A stretch of 64,000 nucleotides of DNA from Arenicola marina. Its lineage: Eukaryota; Annelida; Polychaeta; Arenicolidae. A program made the position numbers and the translations under genes. The stretch covers positions 26,334,352 through 26,398,351 of the forward strand of contig OZ025257.1 of NCBI GenBank assembly GCA_964019135.1. The letters are read 5' to 3'. Below the pieces are notes generated by a model. That model worked only from the letters and a program-made list of their open reading frames with translations, did no database searches and was not told the DNA's origin. Below are positions 47,616 to 59,500 of the stretch, one piece after another (position 1 is the stretch's first letter; each line of letters opens with the position of its first letter).

Positions 47616-48175
47616 AGTCTAAGGAAAAATAAGGAGCAGAAGACTAAATCGAGTTGAACACGAGAGAGTAAAATACAGCAGTACATAGTAACAGGACATC
47701 GGTAGGTCGCTTCGTGAATGTACATGTATGTAATTTAAGTTGATTGCAAAAAAAAAAGAACAAAACGAGAAACGCGAGAAAATATAGCAGGTGTTAAAAC
47801 CAAGCGATGTGCGGGCGAGAAGCAGTGATATGCAAGTACAACTCTTTAACCCTATGTACATTTCGTGCGGCTACGGGTAGAAGCTCACGGTTAAAACAAA
47901 CAGAAGCGAAAACGGGGAAGAAAGGAAGGAAAGAAAATGAAAATGGAAATGGACCCCTCGCGGTGTCACCCAACTGTTGGCAGTGATTATGTCGCTAACA
48001 TGCTGTCAGCTGCGACTTGACGCAGTAGTTAATTTCAGGTAAGTGGTTACCATTTCAACAGTTGTTGGAATACCACTTGAAAGAACCGCTTTAACTCAAG
48101 CGGAGTTTTTCACGTCAGAGTCTAATTTGGGGAGGGATCGTAATTGGAAAGGCTGGCTAATTACGTAGAGGGTCT

Positions 48176-48905
48176 TCAGACCAAGCCTTCCAATGATGAC
48201 TCAATCAGCTTGAAGCCGCTTTGTCCTAGCTGTGCGCTGTTCGTTGATATTGTAAGGAATATGGCGACGCTGTCAAGCTGTTGACGCCGCATCAGGTACC
48301 GAAGGTGACGCCCCGCTCCATGAGCTCCGTCGTCCTGCCATCCTTCTGTTGTTTCTTGCGATGGGCACGTGTCCTTGAAGCGAAAGGGAGAGGTCACATG
48401 GGCAGCCTCCTGCCTGGCGGGGTCCAGCATCAGAGCCCTGTAAGCGGCTCGGACGTCTCCAATAGAGCTCACGGGGATTTTAGTCGCAGTTATCGAGACG
48501 CTGCCAGAGCTGGCAGTGCGGCCTGTTGAGCTGGTAATGTGACTGGAGAGCTTTTCTCTTTCCGAGATCGAAATGTGCAAGATATCCTTGGGTGACGGCT
48601 TGGGAAGGGGGTCCCTTTGCAACTGGCCATTGATCCAAAGTCTGTCTTTAGTCATTTTTATCGTAACCGGTGTGACGCCTGCCTTCTTTTTCACATCCGC
48701 AATCTTCTCACTAAATCGGCGTCGTTTTTCTATCGTATCAATTAGATATTGCGGAGTGATTTTACCCTGATCATGGCCCTTCTTTCTCTGAGCTCTGCCA
48801 TACTGCAGTAGTGTATTGGCACCCTTTTGAGTAGCGAAGCGAACAACTATTGGCCTGGGTCTTCCTTTGGTATCACTGGCGGCTTGACGGCCTAGTCGAT
48901 GCGCA
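48176..48905 (-). pseudogene. LINE ORF1, 5'-truncated (nucleic-acid-binding protein)
   Basis: An open frame enters from the truncated end as DCAHRLGRQAASDTKGRPRP, continues with IVVRFATQKGANTLLQYGRA, IDTIEKRRRFSEKIADVKKK and TIKMTKDRLWINGQLQ, and ends ESSLEGLV at 48176. The HRLGR...RPRPIVVRF string resembles the RRM-like nucleic-acid-binding core of LINE ORF1 proteins (Transposase_22 type). The N-terminal part is missing because the element is truncated at 48911. A downstream DDGAHGAGRHLRYLMRRQQL string also recalls ORF1 C-termini. Confidence 0.7.
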
Positions 48906-48911
48906 CAGTCA

Positions 48912-49815
48912 ATATGCGGTTGAATTTATAAATGTTAAATATGGATGACCCACCATGGTAGGAATCAAAGCGCAGAAAAATAATAGTGTTTTGTGTTTGC
49001 ATCTCATGGGGCGATTTAGAGTATAGAAGACCACGTGGGTGTGGGGGGGGGGCGGTTTAGAGAGGTGGGTGAGGGTGAGGGGTGGGGTGGGGTGGGGTGG
49101 GGCGAGTCTCTCTCGATGAGGGATCTGTCCATCATTACCCCCACTTGTCACATGCCAAGCAGGGATCTTGTCCTCCTCGCGCGACACCGCCCCAATGACA
49201 ATTAACCGCCGGGGACTGGCAGTCGAGGGGGTGCAGGGAGGGGGCGGGGCGGGTGGGGAGAGGAGGGCGGAGGACGGGAGGGGAGGGGAGGGGTGAGTTG
49301 AGAGGGGAGGGGAAGGGAGGGGAGACGGGAGGAGGAGGGATAGGGGTTGGGGGAGAGGGGAGGGGAGGAGGGGGAATAGGGGTTGGAGGAGAGAGAAAGG
49401 GGAGGAGGGGGAATAGGGGTTGGGGGAGGGGCAATGGGGTAGAGTGAAATGAGGGGGCTCCATATGGGTCGGTGGAATGGGATGGGTTGGTTGGGGGAGG
49501 GGGGAGGGGTTGGCTGAAATGACGGGGCGGAGTAGGGGCAGAAAGGTCGGGAGAAGGGGAGGGCGGAGTAGTTATGGCGAAGGCCGGGTGGAGCAGGAGG
49601 GGGGCATCCAGTTGGAGAGGTGGGGGTGGGTCTGCCAGGTGCTGGCCGTTGAGGGTAGGGTGGAGCAGGACTTGATGGTGGGTAGGTAGGTGGAGGGGAG
49701 CGTTGGTGGCTTGCAGGTGGCTGTCTTGGTTGGCCAGCAGCAGCGGATGGTGGCGGTGGCTGGGATGGGGGTGGAGGTGGCGGCGGGTGGCTGTGTGGGT
49801 GTCTGGGGCAGCGGT
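48912..49815. repeat. Right arm of a large inverted repeat
   Basis: Inverse of 43358-44174, beginning ATATGCGGTTGAATTT and ending near GTGTCTGGGGCAGCGGTGC. The purine-rich middle contains more GGGGAGGGGA units than the left arm, so it is about 90 bp longer. Confidence 0.9.
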
Positions 49816-51110
49816 GCCGCTGGCGCTGCCGGTGGTGGCGCCAGTGGACAGGGCGGGACACGGAGCGATTTATCGCCGGCCAATGCTCACCCGCGAACGA
49901 GGTGCGTGGCCCCGCATCACTCCAGACGAGATTGAAGAGGTCTTCCGCCGGGGATTTGACCAGCGGACGCGTGGGGGGTTGGAGGGGGGGGGGGGGCGTG
50001 GAGAGGTAGGAGGTGGGTTTGGCTGACGCCTACCGGCTGACTGGTCCCGGGGTTCCGGCCGGGGACCGCCACGCCCCCTCCACTACAGGGAGAGATGCTC
50101 AGCTGTGGCGCCCCAGCGATGATGACCACCCACGCCCCCCCCCCCTACCCCCCCTCCGCCACCGGCCGTCCCATCAACCCACGCCCCACACTCCCCCCCC
50201 CCCCCGCCCGTCCCATCCACCCACGCCTACCCCACTCCCCCACCGCCGGTCCCATGATGACCACCCACGCCCCCTCCCTACATCCCCCCATCGCGGCCCA
50301 TCGACCCACGCCCCCCCAACACCCCCACCGCCCGTGCCCCCCCCCCCCCACACACACACAGGCGGTCTCACCGTCCCCATCTCCATCTCACCTCAAGCCC
50401 TCTATTTACAACACTACTCATCTAGTTATCGTGGTCATTTCCAACCATGGCGACCTTGGGGGAGAGGGCTAAGGCCTATGACGTCACGACATCGCTCCAC
50501 TTACCCCCGCCTCTGCGGTGGGAGGGGGGGGGGGAGGGGGAGGGGGGGGGTGGATGCCGTAAGCGACCATTGGCCGGCCGCCTATCCCACACCCCTCCCC
50601 CTCACCCCGACCCCGATCGCTGCAGACTGAAACCTCCCCACCGCCCCTCCCAAACCCCACCACCCCTCTCAAACCCCACCCTAGGCCACCGCCTTCACTC
50701 CCTCCGCGACCCCCCCCCCATTCTGCATTCTGCACCCTGCCCCCTCCTACCCACCCACACATAAACCCCCGGGGGCAACCTCCCGTGCCGTTTTATTGTA
50801 TGCCTGCTTGCCTTGCAACCGAGAAATTGCCGCAGTTTTGACGCCGGTCCGGCTGTGATTGATCCTGCAGCGGGGCTGGGGGTGGCGGGTGACTCGGGAG
50901 AGGCTGCGGGAGGCGGGGGGGGGGGGGGGGGGCGGGTATTGGTCTGAGGTGGATGTACGAGAGCCGGACTCAATGGGTGTCCTTTCGCCCTGCTGTAAAC
51001 GTCGTCAGGGAGCTCACGGTACAAAGAAACATGAGGAGACAGATCTGGAGTGTGTTTGTGGCACTGTATATGTGAACCAGAATTGACCATATAATATGTG
51101 AACAACGATT
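49816..51110. other. C/G-rich non-coding stretch with degenerate repeats
   Basis: It includes a possible coding-like segment (49853-49980, see findings), degenerate C-rich repeats such as CCCATCCACCCACGCC (about 50120-50340), G-runs near 50525-50552 and 50915-50935, and C-runs near 50340 and 50710. No exon can be assigned. Confidence 0.45.
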
Positions 51111-51119
51111 ACAACTTTC

Positions 51120-51590
51120 AAATGTGTATATCCTACCACATACAACTTATCGCAGAACATATATCTTAAAACAAATATCTCTTAGAATATATATCTCTTA
51201 AAACATGTATCTTAAATCATATATCTTAGAAGGTCCATCTTAAACGCATATATTTTAAAATATGTATCGGAAAACAAACATATTACTTAAAAGTACACCC
51301 TGAACCACGTATCCAGGAAAATACATCTTAGAACATGCATATTACTTAGACCACACATCCTCGGCCATTCATCCTGAGCCTTAGTGCATGCGTCTTATAA
51401 CATAAATTTTAGAATATACATCTTAGAACATACATGTTATCATGTACATCTCAGAACATACAGTTTCAAAAATACAGTTTCGAACATACAGTTTCGAACA
51501 TAAAGTTTAGAACATACAGCTTAGAACATACAGCTAAGAACATACGTCTCAGAACATACATCTTAGGACATACTTCCTTTTCCTGTGCGT
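51120..51590. repeat. Degenerate short tandem repeat (AGAACATACATCTT type)
   Basis: About 30 loose copies of AGAACATACATCTTA-like words (variants AACATACAGTTTCG, AAACATATATCTT). Length and sequence vary, so the array is old or rapidly mutating. Confidence 0.75.
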
Positions 51591-52510
51591 CACAATATCA
51601 GGTTTCGGACTATATATACATCTTTTAAAGCTGCTTTATTTCATTGACAACATTATTTGCACCTCCCGACTGTCTGAGCTAACAACGTCAACCCAAACCA
51701 TTTTTTGACATTTGAGGCACAGTTTAGTTTCGTCTTTCCTGCTAAATCCTGACTGTATAGATAATAATATGATGATTTTACCAACCTAGTAGCAGGCAGG
51801 TCCAATATTGTAAGCCAAAACCGAATCCGTCCAATTTGACAGTGGTCAGCTATGGGCACTCTTCATAGTTCTCCCAGAATAGCTTAGTTGGAAGTACATA
51901 TGGAGACAATAAGAATAAGTTTACAGAATATTAGCTAAACTCCATCTAGACAGTATTTCACATTGGTTGTCAGAGCTGCAAGGAAGAATGATTAGAATTA
52001 TCATTTTGTCAAATAATATGAGTAACACATTTGCTAAGTGCGCTTGGGCGGCAATCTATGCCATCTCGGGGGTCGTATTTGTTACCGGGTAGTTGTAAGA
52101 TGGCACAACCTCTAGCTTTGACCCCTTGTGGGATGACGTTTCATCTCATAACGCATCTATGACATACAACTTCTTCAAGTATACACATTCCATCCCTATA
52201 TTGTCATATGAAGTAGAACCATGAGGAGAAAGGAAGCTTCAAACACACGATCATTAGATTTGCTTCAAATTTGTTTGGAAGTTTGGGTTTGAACCCGGAA
52301 CTGGTTAGGGTGTTAGTCTCGGATTAGTGTCAAGTCGCAGGGAAAAATCTTGCAATCAGCAATCAGCAGTTTGAACCTCTACGACATCAGGAATTTTTGA
52401 AGGTAAGTGAGGGTGAGGGAGGGGGCGAGGGACTGGTGACACTATTACGCCTTACAAGTTTTCTTATCATCTCATGTTGTTTGCGTCATTTACGGCGACA
52501 AACAGCCGTT
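51591..52510. other. Non-coding stretch with a weak tRNA-like fragment
   Basis: About 52285-52370 on the - strand carries GGTTCAAAC and CCGGGTTCAAACCC words like B-boxes, but no full tRNA fold. Otherwise nothing recognised. Confidence 0.3.
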
Positions 52511-53861
52511 AATAGGGCTGTACAGTTCTCGCGGGTTCTATTTCCGGTTTAGGTCTTTTGGGGATCAACAAAAAAACACGTGCTCTTAGAACGAGTGCGC
52601 ATCACGCTGGTGCCTTGCTGCAACTGCGTGACTCGCACTCATTGTAAAGTCAAAGTCATAAATGGCCTAGCGTGTCGTTTCGGCTCATATTTTCCACGAA
52701 TTTTTCGCGATCGCTCTAAAAATCACTGACGTGAGAAAGCAACACCGTGCAAGTTTAATGATACCAAACTTACGTGTGTACTGCGATGTTATCATTTTTA
52801 AGACACAAACAATATTTCTCCATGCTGACACTCCATTGGCAGCAAACGCAGTTCCGCAAATATACTAAGGCACACGTCATAAGATGACATAGTTGCCATG
52901 GCGCCGAACGTGCTCTGAACAATAGATGCTTTATATTTGTACCAGCCACGCGCGCCATGGCAACGATAGAGCCCTTCATTGTCTGTGATTTAGTCTATAG
53001 GGCTATAAAGTCTCGTTCGCCTAGACTTCCGGTTTACTCATTTTGGGGACAAACAAACGAAGCACGTGTTCGGAACGAGTTTAGAATCTCTGCGCACACT
53101 GGTATCCTGACTATCTGTGACGTAGACGTGACGTGTATGTTACGACATATAGCCGCCCAAAACGGATAGACGACATATTTCTCATTTATTTGCGCCACCA
53201 CAATGACTAATATCTGTTACGACGGGACAACACGGCTGAGAATCTAACGTTTTTTTGCATTTCCTACGAAAACGAGACATTATGACGTCACATGGATTCT
53301 CCCTGAATGACAACGTTGGCGCAACGCTTCAAACAGAAAACTTACAAAGAATGAAGAACTTTGTCTTTTCGTTATCCAAAAGTGATACGAAAACATCCTA
53401 CCGGTCTTAATTTACCTTTACCGTGTGGTTTAATGACGCGTCCGTGTATTGTTACTCCATGCGCTGCACATTTTGACAGCGGAATGGTTAAGTCGATCAC
53501 TTGCTCTCGCCATTTTTGTTACCGCGGAGGAACGTGAAACTCTGTGACGTCACTCGCAGTTTGGAGAACTCGCGAAAGCCCGGGTGCAGGGCTAAATTTA
53601 GAACCCTATTTTTAGGTTTCGAGTGTTGTGAAGACGGATTTTTCCTTGTATATTCCAAAAGTTCTGCGCTCCATCGCTTCCAAATATTTTAACGTCTATC
53701 TCCCATAGCCATGTTTAGTGAAATGGTACTCATAGTCTTTAGAATAAACCTGGAAAGAAATTGACTTATAGCTGCCTATGGTTCAACATGGAGCACATGT
53801 GTTTGCTTGGCCCCAAAATTGAAGTCTCGCGGCCCGATCGCGAGAACTGTATAGCCCTATT
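52511..53861. mobile_element. 1.35-kb non-autonomous DNA element with 23-bp terminal inverted repeats
   Basis: The left end starts AATAGGGCTGTACAGTTCTC and the right end (53839-53861) is its inverse with one mismatch in 23. A related end copy (TATAGGGCTATAAAGTCTCG) lies inside at about 52994. A 13-bp inverted pair GTTGCCATGGCGC occurs at 52892-52904/52952-52964. TA could be the target duplication. No transposase frame was recognised. Confidence 0.65.
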
Positions 53862-54595
53862 TGCGACATAGTGTCTGTTGGCATTGGAGTGTCAGCATGG
53901 AGAAATATTGTTTACAGTTCTACGACAAACGGAGCACCATTGTCCTCACCTGCTCAGTCCATACAAAGATTTACTATGATAAGACGCCACACTCAGTGGG
54001 CCCAATGGTTATCGCGCGACTGCAGCGCCGCCAAGCGGATGGAGTTGGATGCCCGCTGTCAAAACAATGTCGGATGAAACGACTGGCTGCTGCTATTTAG
54101 CCTATTATTCAGCGTTTTGGCTGCGGCAACAACAAAAAACAGCAACCCAAACTATCATTTTTTTCATATAAGGAGCGTTGATACGTAACCATAGATACCG
54201 CGCGCAGACACGCGCGTCATGATAATTATTACGTCATACGACATACATGAAAAACACTGCGCAGCACGTTAGATCGCCTGACACTGACAGTGTCTACTCG
54301 GATGGTTATAATTCGGATATGCACATAACTTCAGTGGTTATTTGTGCTTCCAAGGACTACTTTAGCCGATCTTGTGTGTGAGGCGAGTGAAGGCAAACAA
54401 CCGGAAGGTAGGCAGCACGTACAGGCCGTTGATGCTAGGCATTGACGTAGAGCATAGGTATCCCTATCTCGTGGGGTCTCGATAAGATCCCGAAGTGACT
54501 GTACAGCCCTATACTCCCGATGCCTAAACGAATGCACTTTCCGTTCAGCCACCAGTGGAGTCTGCACTCTGTCCGGCCATGTTAGGGGTCAGGAA
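53862..54595. other. Non-coding stretch with fragments of the neighbouring element family
   Basis: 53859-53917 is an inverted copy of 52807-52865 (GGAGTGTCAGCATGGAGAAA). GACTGTACAGCCCTATACTC near 54498 is another end-like fragment. Nothing coding. Confidence 0.5.
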
Positions 54596-54599
54596 GGGG

Positions 54600-54840
54600 T
54601 ACATGGCGACACAGGCATATTAGAAAGATCGACATTCGACATTGAACCCCAAAGTCCGAGACTGAGGATCCGAAAAACCGACATCGACACAGATTTTTTT
54701 TACAAAAAAATGACACTGAACACTGAAGCCAAAAAGCGACACGGAACGTCGTGTAAAAATCGACATTCGGCACTGACAATTTAAAGAAAACTGGACACTG
54801 GGCACTGGACCCCCCCTCCCCCCCCCCCCCCCCATCCGGG
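54600..54840. repeat. Degenerate CGACATTCGACACTGA-type repeats ending in a C-run
   Basis: Short variable words such as CGACATTCGACATTGA, GACACTGAACACTGA and TGGACACTGGGCACTGG recur. The stretch ends in a long C-run near 54810-54832. Confidence 0.55.
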
Positions 54841-56540
54841 CCCCTCATATTGAAGGCTATGCACCCCGGCGCAGTAATTGATACAAAAGCGGACTATTTT
54901 CTCCGCCCATTGTCACCTGGGCTCGACAGTGCCACGATGTAGCTGGACAGTTATTTACGACGGTTACCGCATGGTGGCAGCACGCACCTGAGGGCGACCG
55001 TTCCGCCTTCTAGTGCGGTTGTCAGCATGGTGACGCTCATGACTCATCCGTTCACCCGACACCGCCAGGACAAGCCCGAAGAATAAAAATGAGACCCCCC
55101 CCCCCTCCCACACACACTTCTACATTATTGATATCAATCCCTATATAAAAATAAAATATATATATAGGCCTACTTAGTCCGATATTCCAAGGCTACTAGA
55201 GGTACATTGATAGCTCATCTGTCATGATATCAAATGGTCAATTAACAACGATATGAATCACAGGCTGGTGACGAGCGTTCCCGATTTGTATACTGAATAG
55301 GACCAACAATGTTATAATTTAATATCTTTTTGAATAAACATGAACGCCTTATTTCAGCTCAATTCTTCGGGATAATTCACTATCTAGTAGCTGTGCGTAT
55401 ATAACATATTACATGTGGATGCACGCGACACTCCATGGCTATGACGTGCAGGTTGCCATGGTGACAGCCGAGTGTCCAATAGGTCACCAGGTACATGTAC
55501 AAGTTGTGATTTCAAATTGATACTCCAAAGATGAGACCATGACGACCAGACACGAACGGGTTGATGAATAAAAGGGTTAATATAATCCACTGCCGTCTGT
55601 CAGCCCGTCATTCAATCAGCCAATAAGACGTCGGTTTACGGCGTAGGGCGGGGGCGGGAGGGGTGGTGGGTGTGGGGTCGGGGCTGGGGCTGGGGCTGGA
55701 GGGGGCGGTTGCGGGGGTCGTTAAGATGTTACCTTTTTGGGGAGGCCAATTTCCGCCTAACGATAAATTGCAGACAAAAGGTAATGCGTGGAATAAAACA
55801 CGCTTATTGCAGATAAGTACGGTCCCCACCTTGTCTGTACCACTCCGGTAAAACCACCCCCTCACGAGACATTGATGTCGTGAAATGCCAACTGAATCCC
55901 AAATAATGGGTGATTAACGCTGTTCCGAATAACGCCTGTCGCAGGATATATCTGTGAGCGAAGCAATGCGACACCGTCACAAAACCTGCCGCTGTCGGAT
56001 GGAGTTTCACGGATACAAGTATTTATAGTTCTACTTTATCCCCCCCGCAACTAATGTATCTGGCAGTCACAGGTGGCCGGCGGAGAAGGTCAAAGTGTCC
56101 TCTAGCTACACAAGACCAGCGCACTTGTTGGTCAGCATTGGTGGGCGCCACACGGGTCAGGGCCGAGGTAAGAAAATACTGCTCCACGAACCAACGGGTT
56201 CGGCTAATAAAAGAAGTTCGGTAATTAGTTGACAAATGACGAACTGGCCACCCATGGGGGAGGCGTGGGGGACGCGGGGGTTTCCGCTAGACTATGTAGG
56301 ATCCCCAGGGCGCCCTAGGAATTCCGGGGAAATGTTGCTGTGCGGCACCGTGCTGGTGTTATGGTCACTCACCACATCGGACACCCCCCGCCCCCCCACC
56401 GACCCCGTACCCACTCCAACCCACCCACGCCCCGCCCCACATCGCTCCATCCCATCTCATCCCAACCCACAAAGGCGGCGACGTTTATCCTTCAATTAAC
56501 CCCAGCATTCATTGCGACACCCCTCGGCGATACCCACGTC
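54841..56540. other. Non-coding stretch, nothing recognised
   Basis: C-run near 55096, a short GGGGCTGGGGCTGGGGCTGG run near 55680 that could form a G-quadruplex, and a C-rich tract near 56383-56435. Short frames lack recognisable domains. Confidence 0.4.
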
Positions 56541-59500
56541 ATAGGCGTCCACCACCAAGGTCACGTCGCAACAGGTCATCCGGCAAGGTCATGTCATGGC
56601 CGTCCAGCAGTAAGGTGACTACATGGCCGTCCAGCGGCACGGGCACGTAACAGTCGTCCACCAGCAAGGTCACGTCATAGCACGCCATTGGCAATGTCAC
56701 GTCACAGTCGTCCACCAGCAAGGTCACGTCATAGCCGACCATCGGCAAGGTCACGTCACAGTCGTCCACCAGCAAGGTCACGTTATAGTGGTCCATCGGC
56801 AAGGTCACATTATGGCCTCCAGCGGGCAAGGTCACGTCGCAATCGTCTAGCGGCAAGGTCACGTCATGACCGCCCAACAGTAAGGTCACGTCATGGCCTC
56901 CACTGGCAAGGAGACGTCATGGCCTCCACCGGCAAGGAGACGTCATGTCCTCCACCAGCAAGGAGACGTCATGGCCTCCACCGGCAAGGAGACGTCATGG
57001 CCCCCACCAGCAAGGAGACGTCATGGCCTCCACCGGCAAGGAGACGTCATGTCCTCCACCAGCAAGGAGACGTCATGGCCTCCACCGGCCAGGAGACGTC
57101 ATGGCCTCCACCGGCAAGGAGACGTCATGGCCTCCACCGGCAAGGAGACGTCATGGCCTCCACCGGCAAGGAGACGTCATGGCCTCCACCGGCAAGGAGA
57201 CGTCATGTCCTCCACCAGCAAGAAGACGTCATGGCTTCCACCGGCAAGGAGACTTCAAGGCCTCCACCGGCAAGGAGACGTCATGTCCTGCACCAGCAAG
57301 GAGACGTCATGGCCTCCACCGGCCAGGAGACGTCATGGCCTCCACCGGCAAGGAGACGTCATGGCCTCCACCGGCAAGGAGACGTCATGGCCTCCACCGG
57401 CAAGGAGACGTCATGGCCTCCACCGGCAAGGAGACGTCATGGCCTCCACCGGCAAGGAGACGTCATGTCCTCCACCAGCAAGAAGACGTCATGGCTTCCA
57501 CCGGCAAGGAGACTTCAAGGCCTCCACCGGCAAGGAGACGTCATGGCCTCCACCGGCAAGGAGACGTCATGGCCTCCACCGGCAAGGAGACGTCATGGCC
57601 TCCACCGGCAAGGAGACGTCATGTCCTCCACCAGCAAGAAGACGTCATGGCCTCCACCGGCAAGGAGACGTCATGGCCTCCACCGGCAAGGAGACGTCAT
57701 GGCCTCCACCGGCAAGGAGACGTCATGGCCTCCACCGGCAAGGAGACGTCATGGCCTCCACCGGCAAGGAGACGTCATGTCCTCCACCAGCAAGAAGACG
57801 TCATGGCTTCCACCGGCAAGGAGACTTCAAGGCCTCCACCGGCAAGGAGACGTCATGTCCTGCACCAGCAAGGAGACGTCATGGCCTCCACCGGCCAGGA
57901 GACGTCATGGCCTCCACCGGCAAGGAGACGTCATGGCCTCCACCGGCAAGGAGACGTCATGGCCTCCACCGGCAAGGAGACGTCATGGCCTCCACCGGCA
58001 AGGAGACGTCATGGCCTCCACCGGCAAGGAGACGTCATGTCCTCCACCAGCAAGAAGACGTCATGGCTTCCACCGGCAAGGAGACTTCAAGGCCTCCACC
58101 GGCAAGGAGACGTCATGGCCTCCACCGGCAAGGAGACGTCATGGCCTCCACCGGCAAGGAGACGTCATGGCCTCCACCGGCAAGGAGACGTCATGTCCTC
58201 CACCAGCAAGAAGACGTCATGGCTTCCACCGGCAAGGAGACGTCATGGCCTCCACCGGCAAGAAGACGTCATGGCCTCCACCGGCAAGGAGACGTCATGT
58301 CCTCCACCAGCAAGAAGACGTCATGGCTTCCACCGGCAAGGGGACGTCATGGCCTCCACCGGCAAGGAGACGTCATGTCCTCCACCAGCAAGGAGACGTC
58401 ATGGCCTCCACCGGCCAGGAGACGTCATGGCCTCCACCGGCAAGGAGACGTCATGGCCTCCACCGGCAAGGAGACGTCATGGCCTCCACCGGCAAGGAGA
58501 CGTCATGGCCTCCACCGGCAAGGAGACGTCATGGCCTCCACCGGCAAGGAGACGTCATGTCCTCCACCAGCAAGAAGACGTCATGGCTTCCACCGGCAAG
58601 GAGACTTCAAGGCCTCCACCGGCAAGGAGACGTCATGTCCTCCACCAGCAAGGAGACTTCAAGGCCTCCACCAGCAAGGAGACTTCATGGCCCCCACCAG
58701 CAAGGAGACGTCATGTCCTCCACCAGCAAGGAAACTTCAAGGCTTCCACCGGCAAGGAGACGTCATGTCCTCCACCGGCAAGGAGACGTCATGTCTCCAC
58801 CGGCAAGGAGACGTCATGGCCACCACCGGCCAGGAGACGTCATGGCCTCCACCAGCAAGGAGACGTCATGGCCTCCACCAGCAAGGAGACTTCATGGCCC
58901 CCACCAGCAAGGAGACGTCATGTCCTCCACCAGCAAGGAGACTTCAAGGCCTCCACCGGCAAGGAGACGTCATGTCCTCCACCGGCAAGGAGACGTCATG
59001 TCTCCACCGGCAAGGAGACGTCATGGCCACCACCGGCCAGGAGACGTCATGGCCTCCACCAGCAAGGAGACGTCATGTCCTCCACCAGCAAGGAGACGTC
59101 ATGTCCTCCACCGGCAAGGAGACTTCATGGCCTCCACCGGCAAGAAGACGTCATGGCCTCCACCGGCAAGGATACTTCAAGGCCTCCACCGGCAAGGAGA
59201 CGTCATGGCCTCCACCGGCAAGGAGACTTCAAGGCCTCCACCGGCAAGGAGACGTCATGGCCTCCACCGGCAAGGAGACTTCAAGGCCTCCACCGGCAAG
59301 GAGACGTCATGGCCTCCACCGGCAAGGAGACGTCATGTCCTCCACCAGCAAGGAGACTTCATGGCCTCCACCGGCAAGGATACTTCAAGGCCTCCATCGG
59401 CAAGGAGACGTCATGGCCTCCACCGGCAAGGAGACGTCATGGCCTCCACCGGCAAGGAGACGTCATGGCCTCCACCGGCAAGGAGACGTCATGGCCTCCA

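Larger units (their letters stand above)
44175..48911 (-). mobile_element. CR1/Jockey-group LINE, 5'-truncated, inserted at the centre of an inverted repeat
   Basis: The element runs 5' to 3' from 48911 to 44175 on the - strand. Remaining parts are a 3' portion of ORF1 (to 48176), a spacer of about 560 bp, ORF2 with endonuclease and reverse transcriptase (47615-44462), and a 3' UTR of about 290 bp ending TGATTATTATTCAG. ATAT flanks both ends (44171-44174, 48912-48915), consistent with a short target-site duplication. Superfamily is from the endonuclease/RT motifs; a finer clade cannot be set by eye. Confidence 0.88.

Noticed and set aside
49202-49861. Pro/Ser-rich 219-codon frame on the - strand
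   Set aside because: Low-complexity translation of the purine/pyrimidine tract of the inverted-repeat arm; the opposite arm has the same composition with indels that change the frame.
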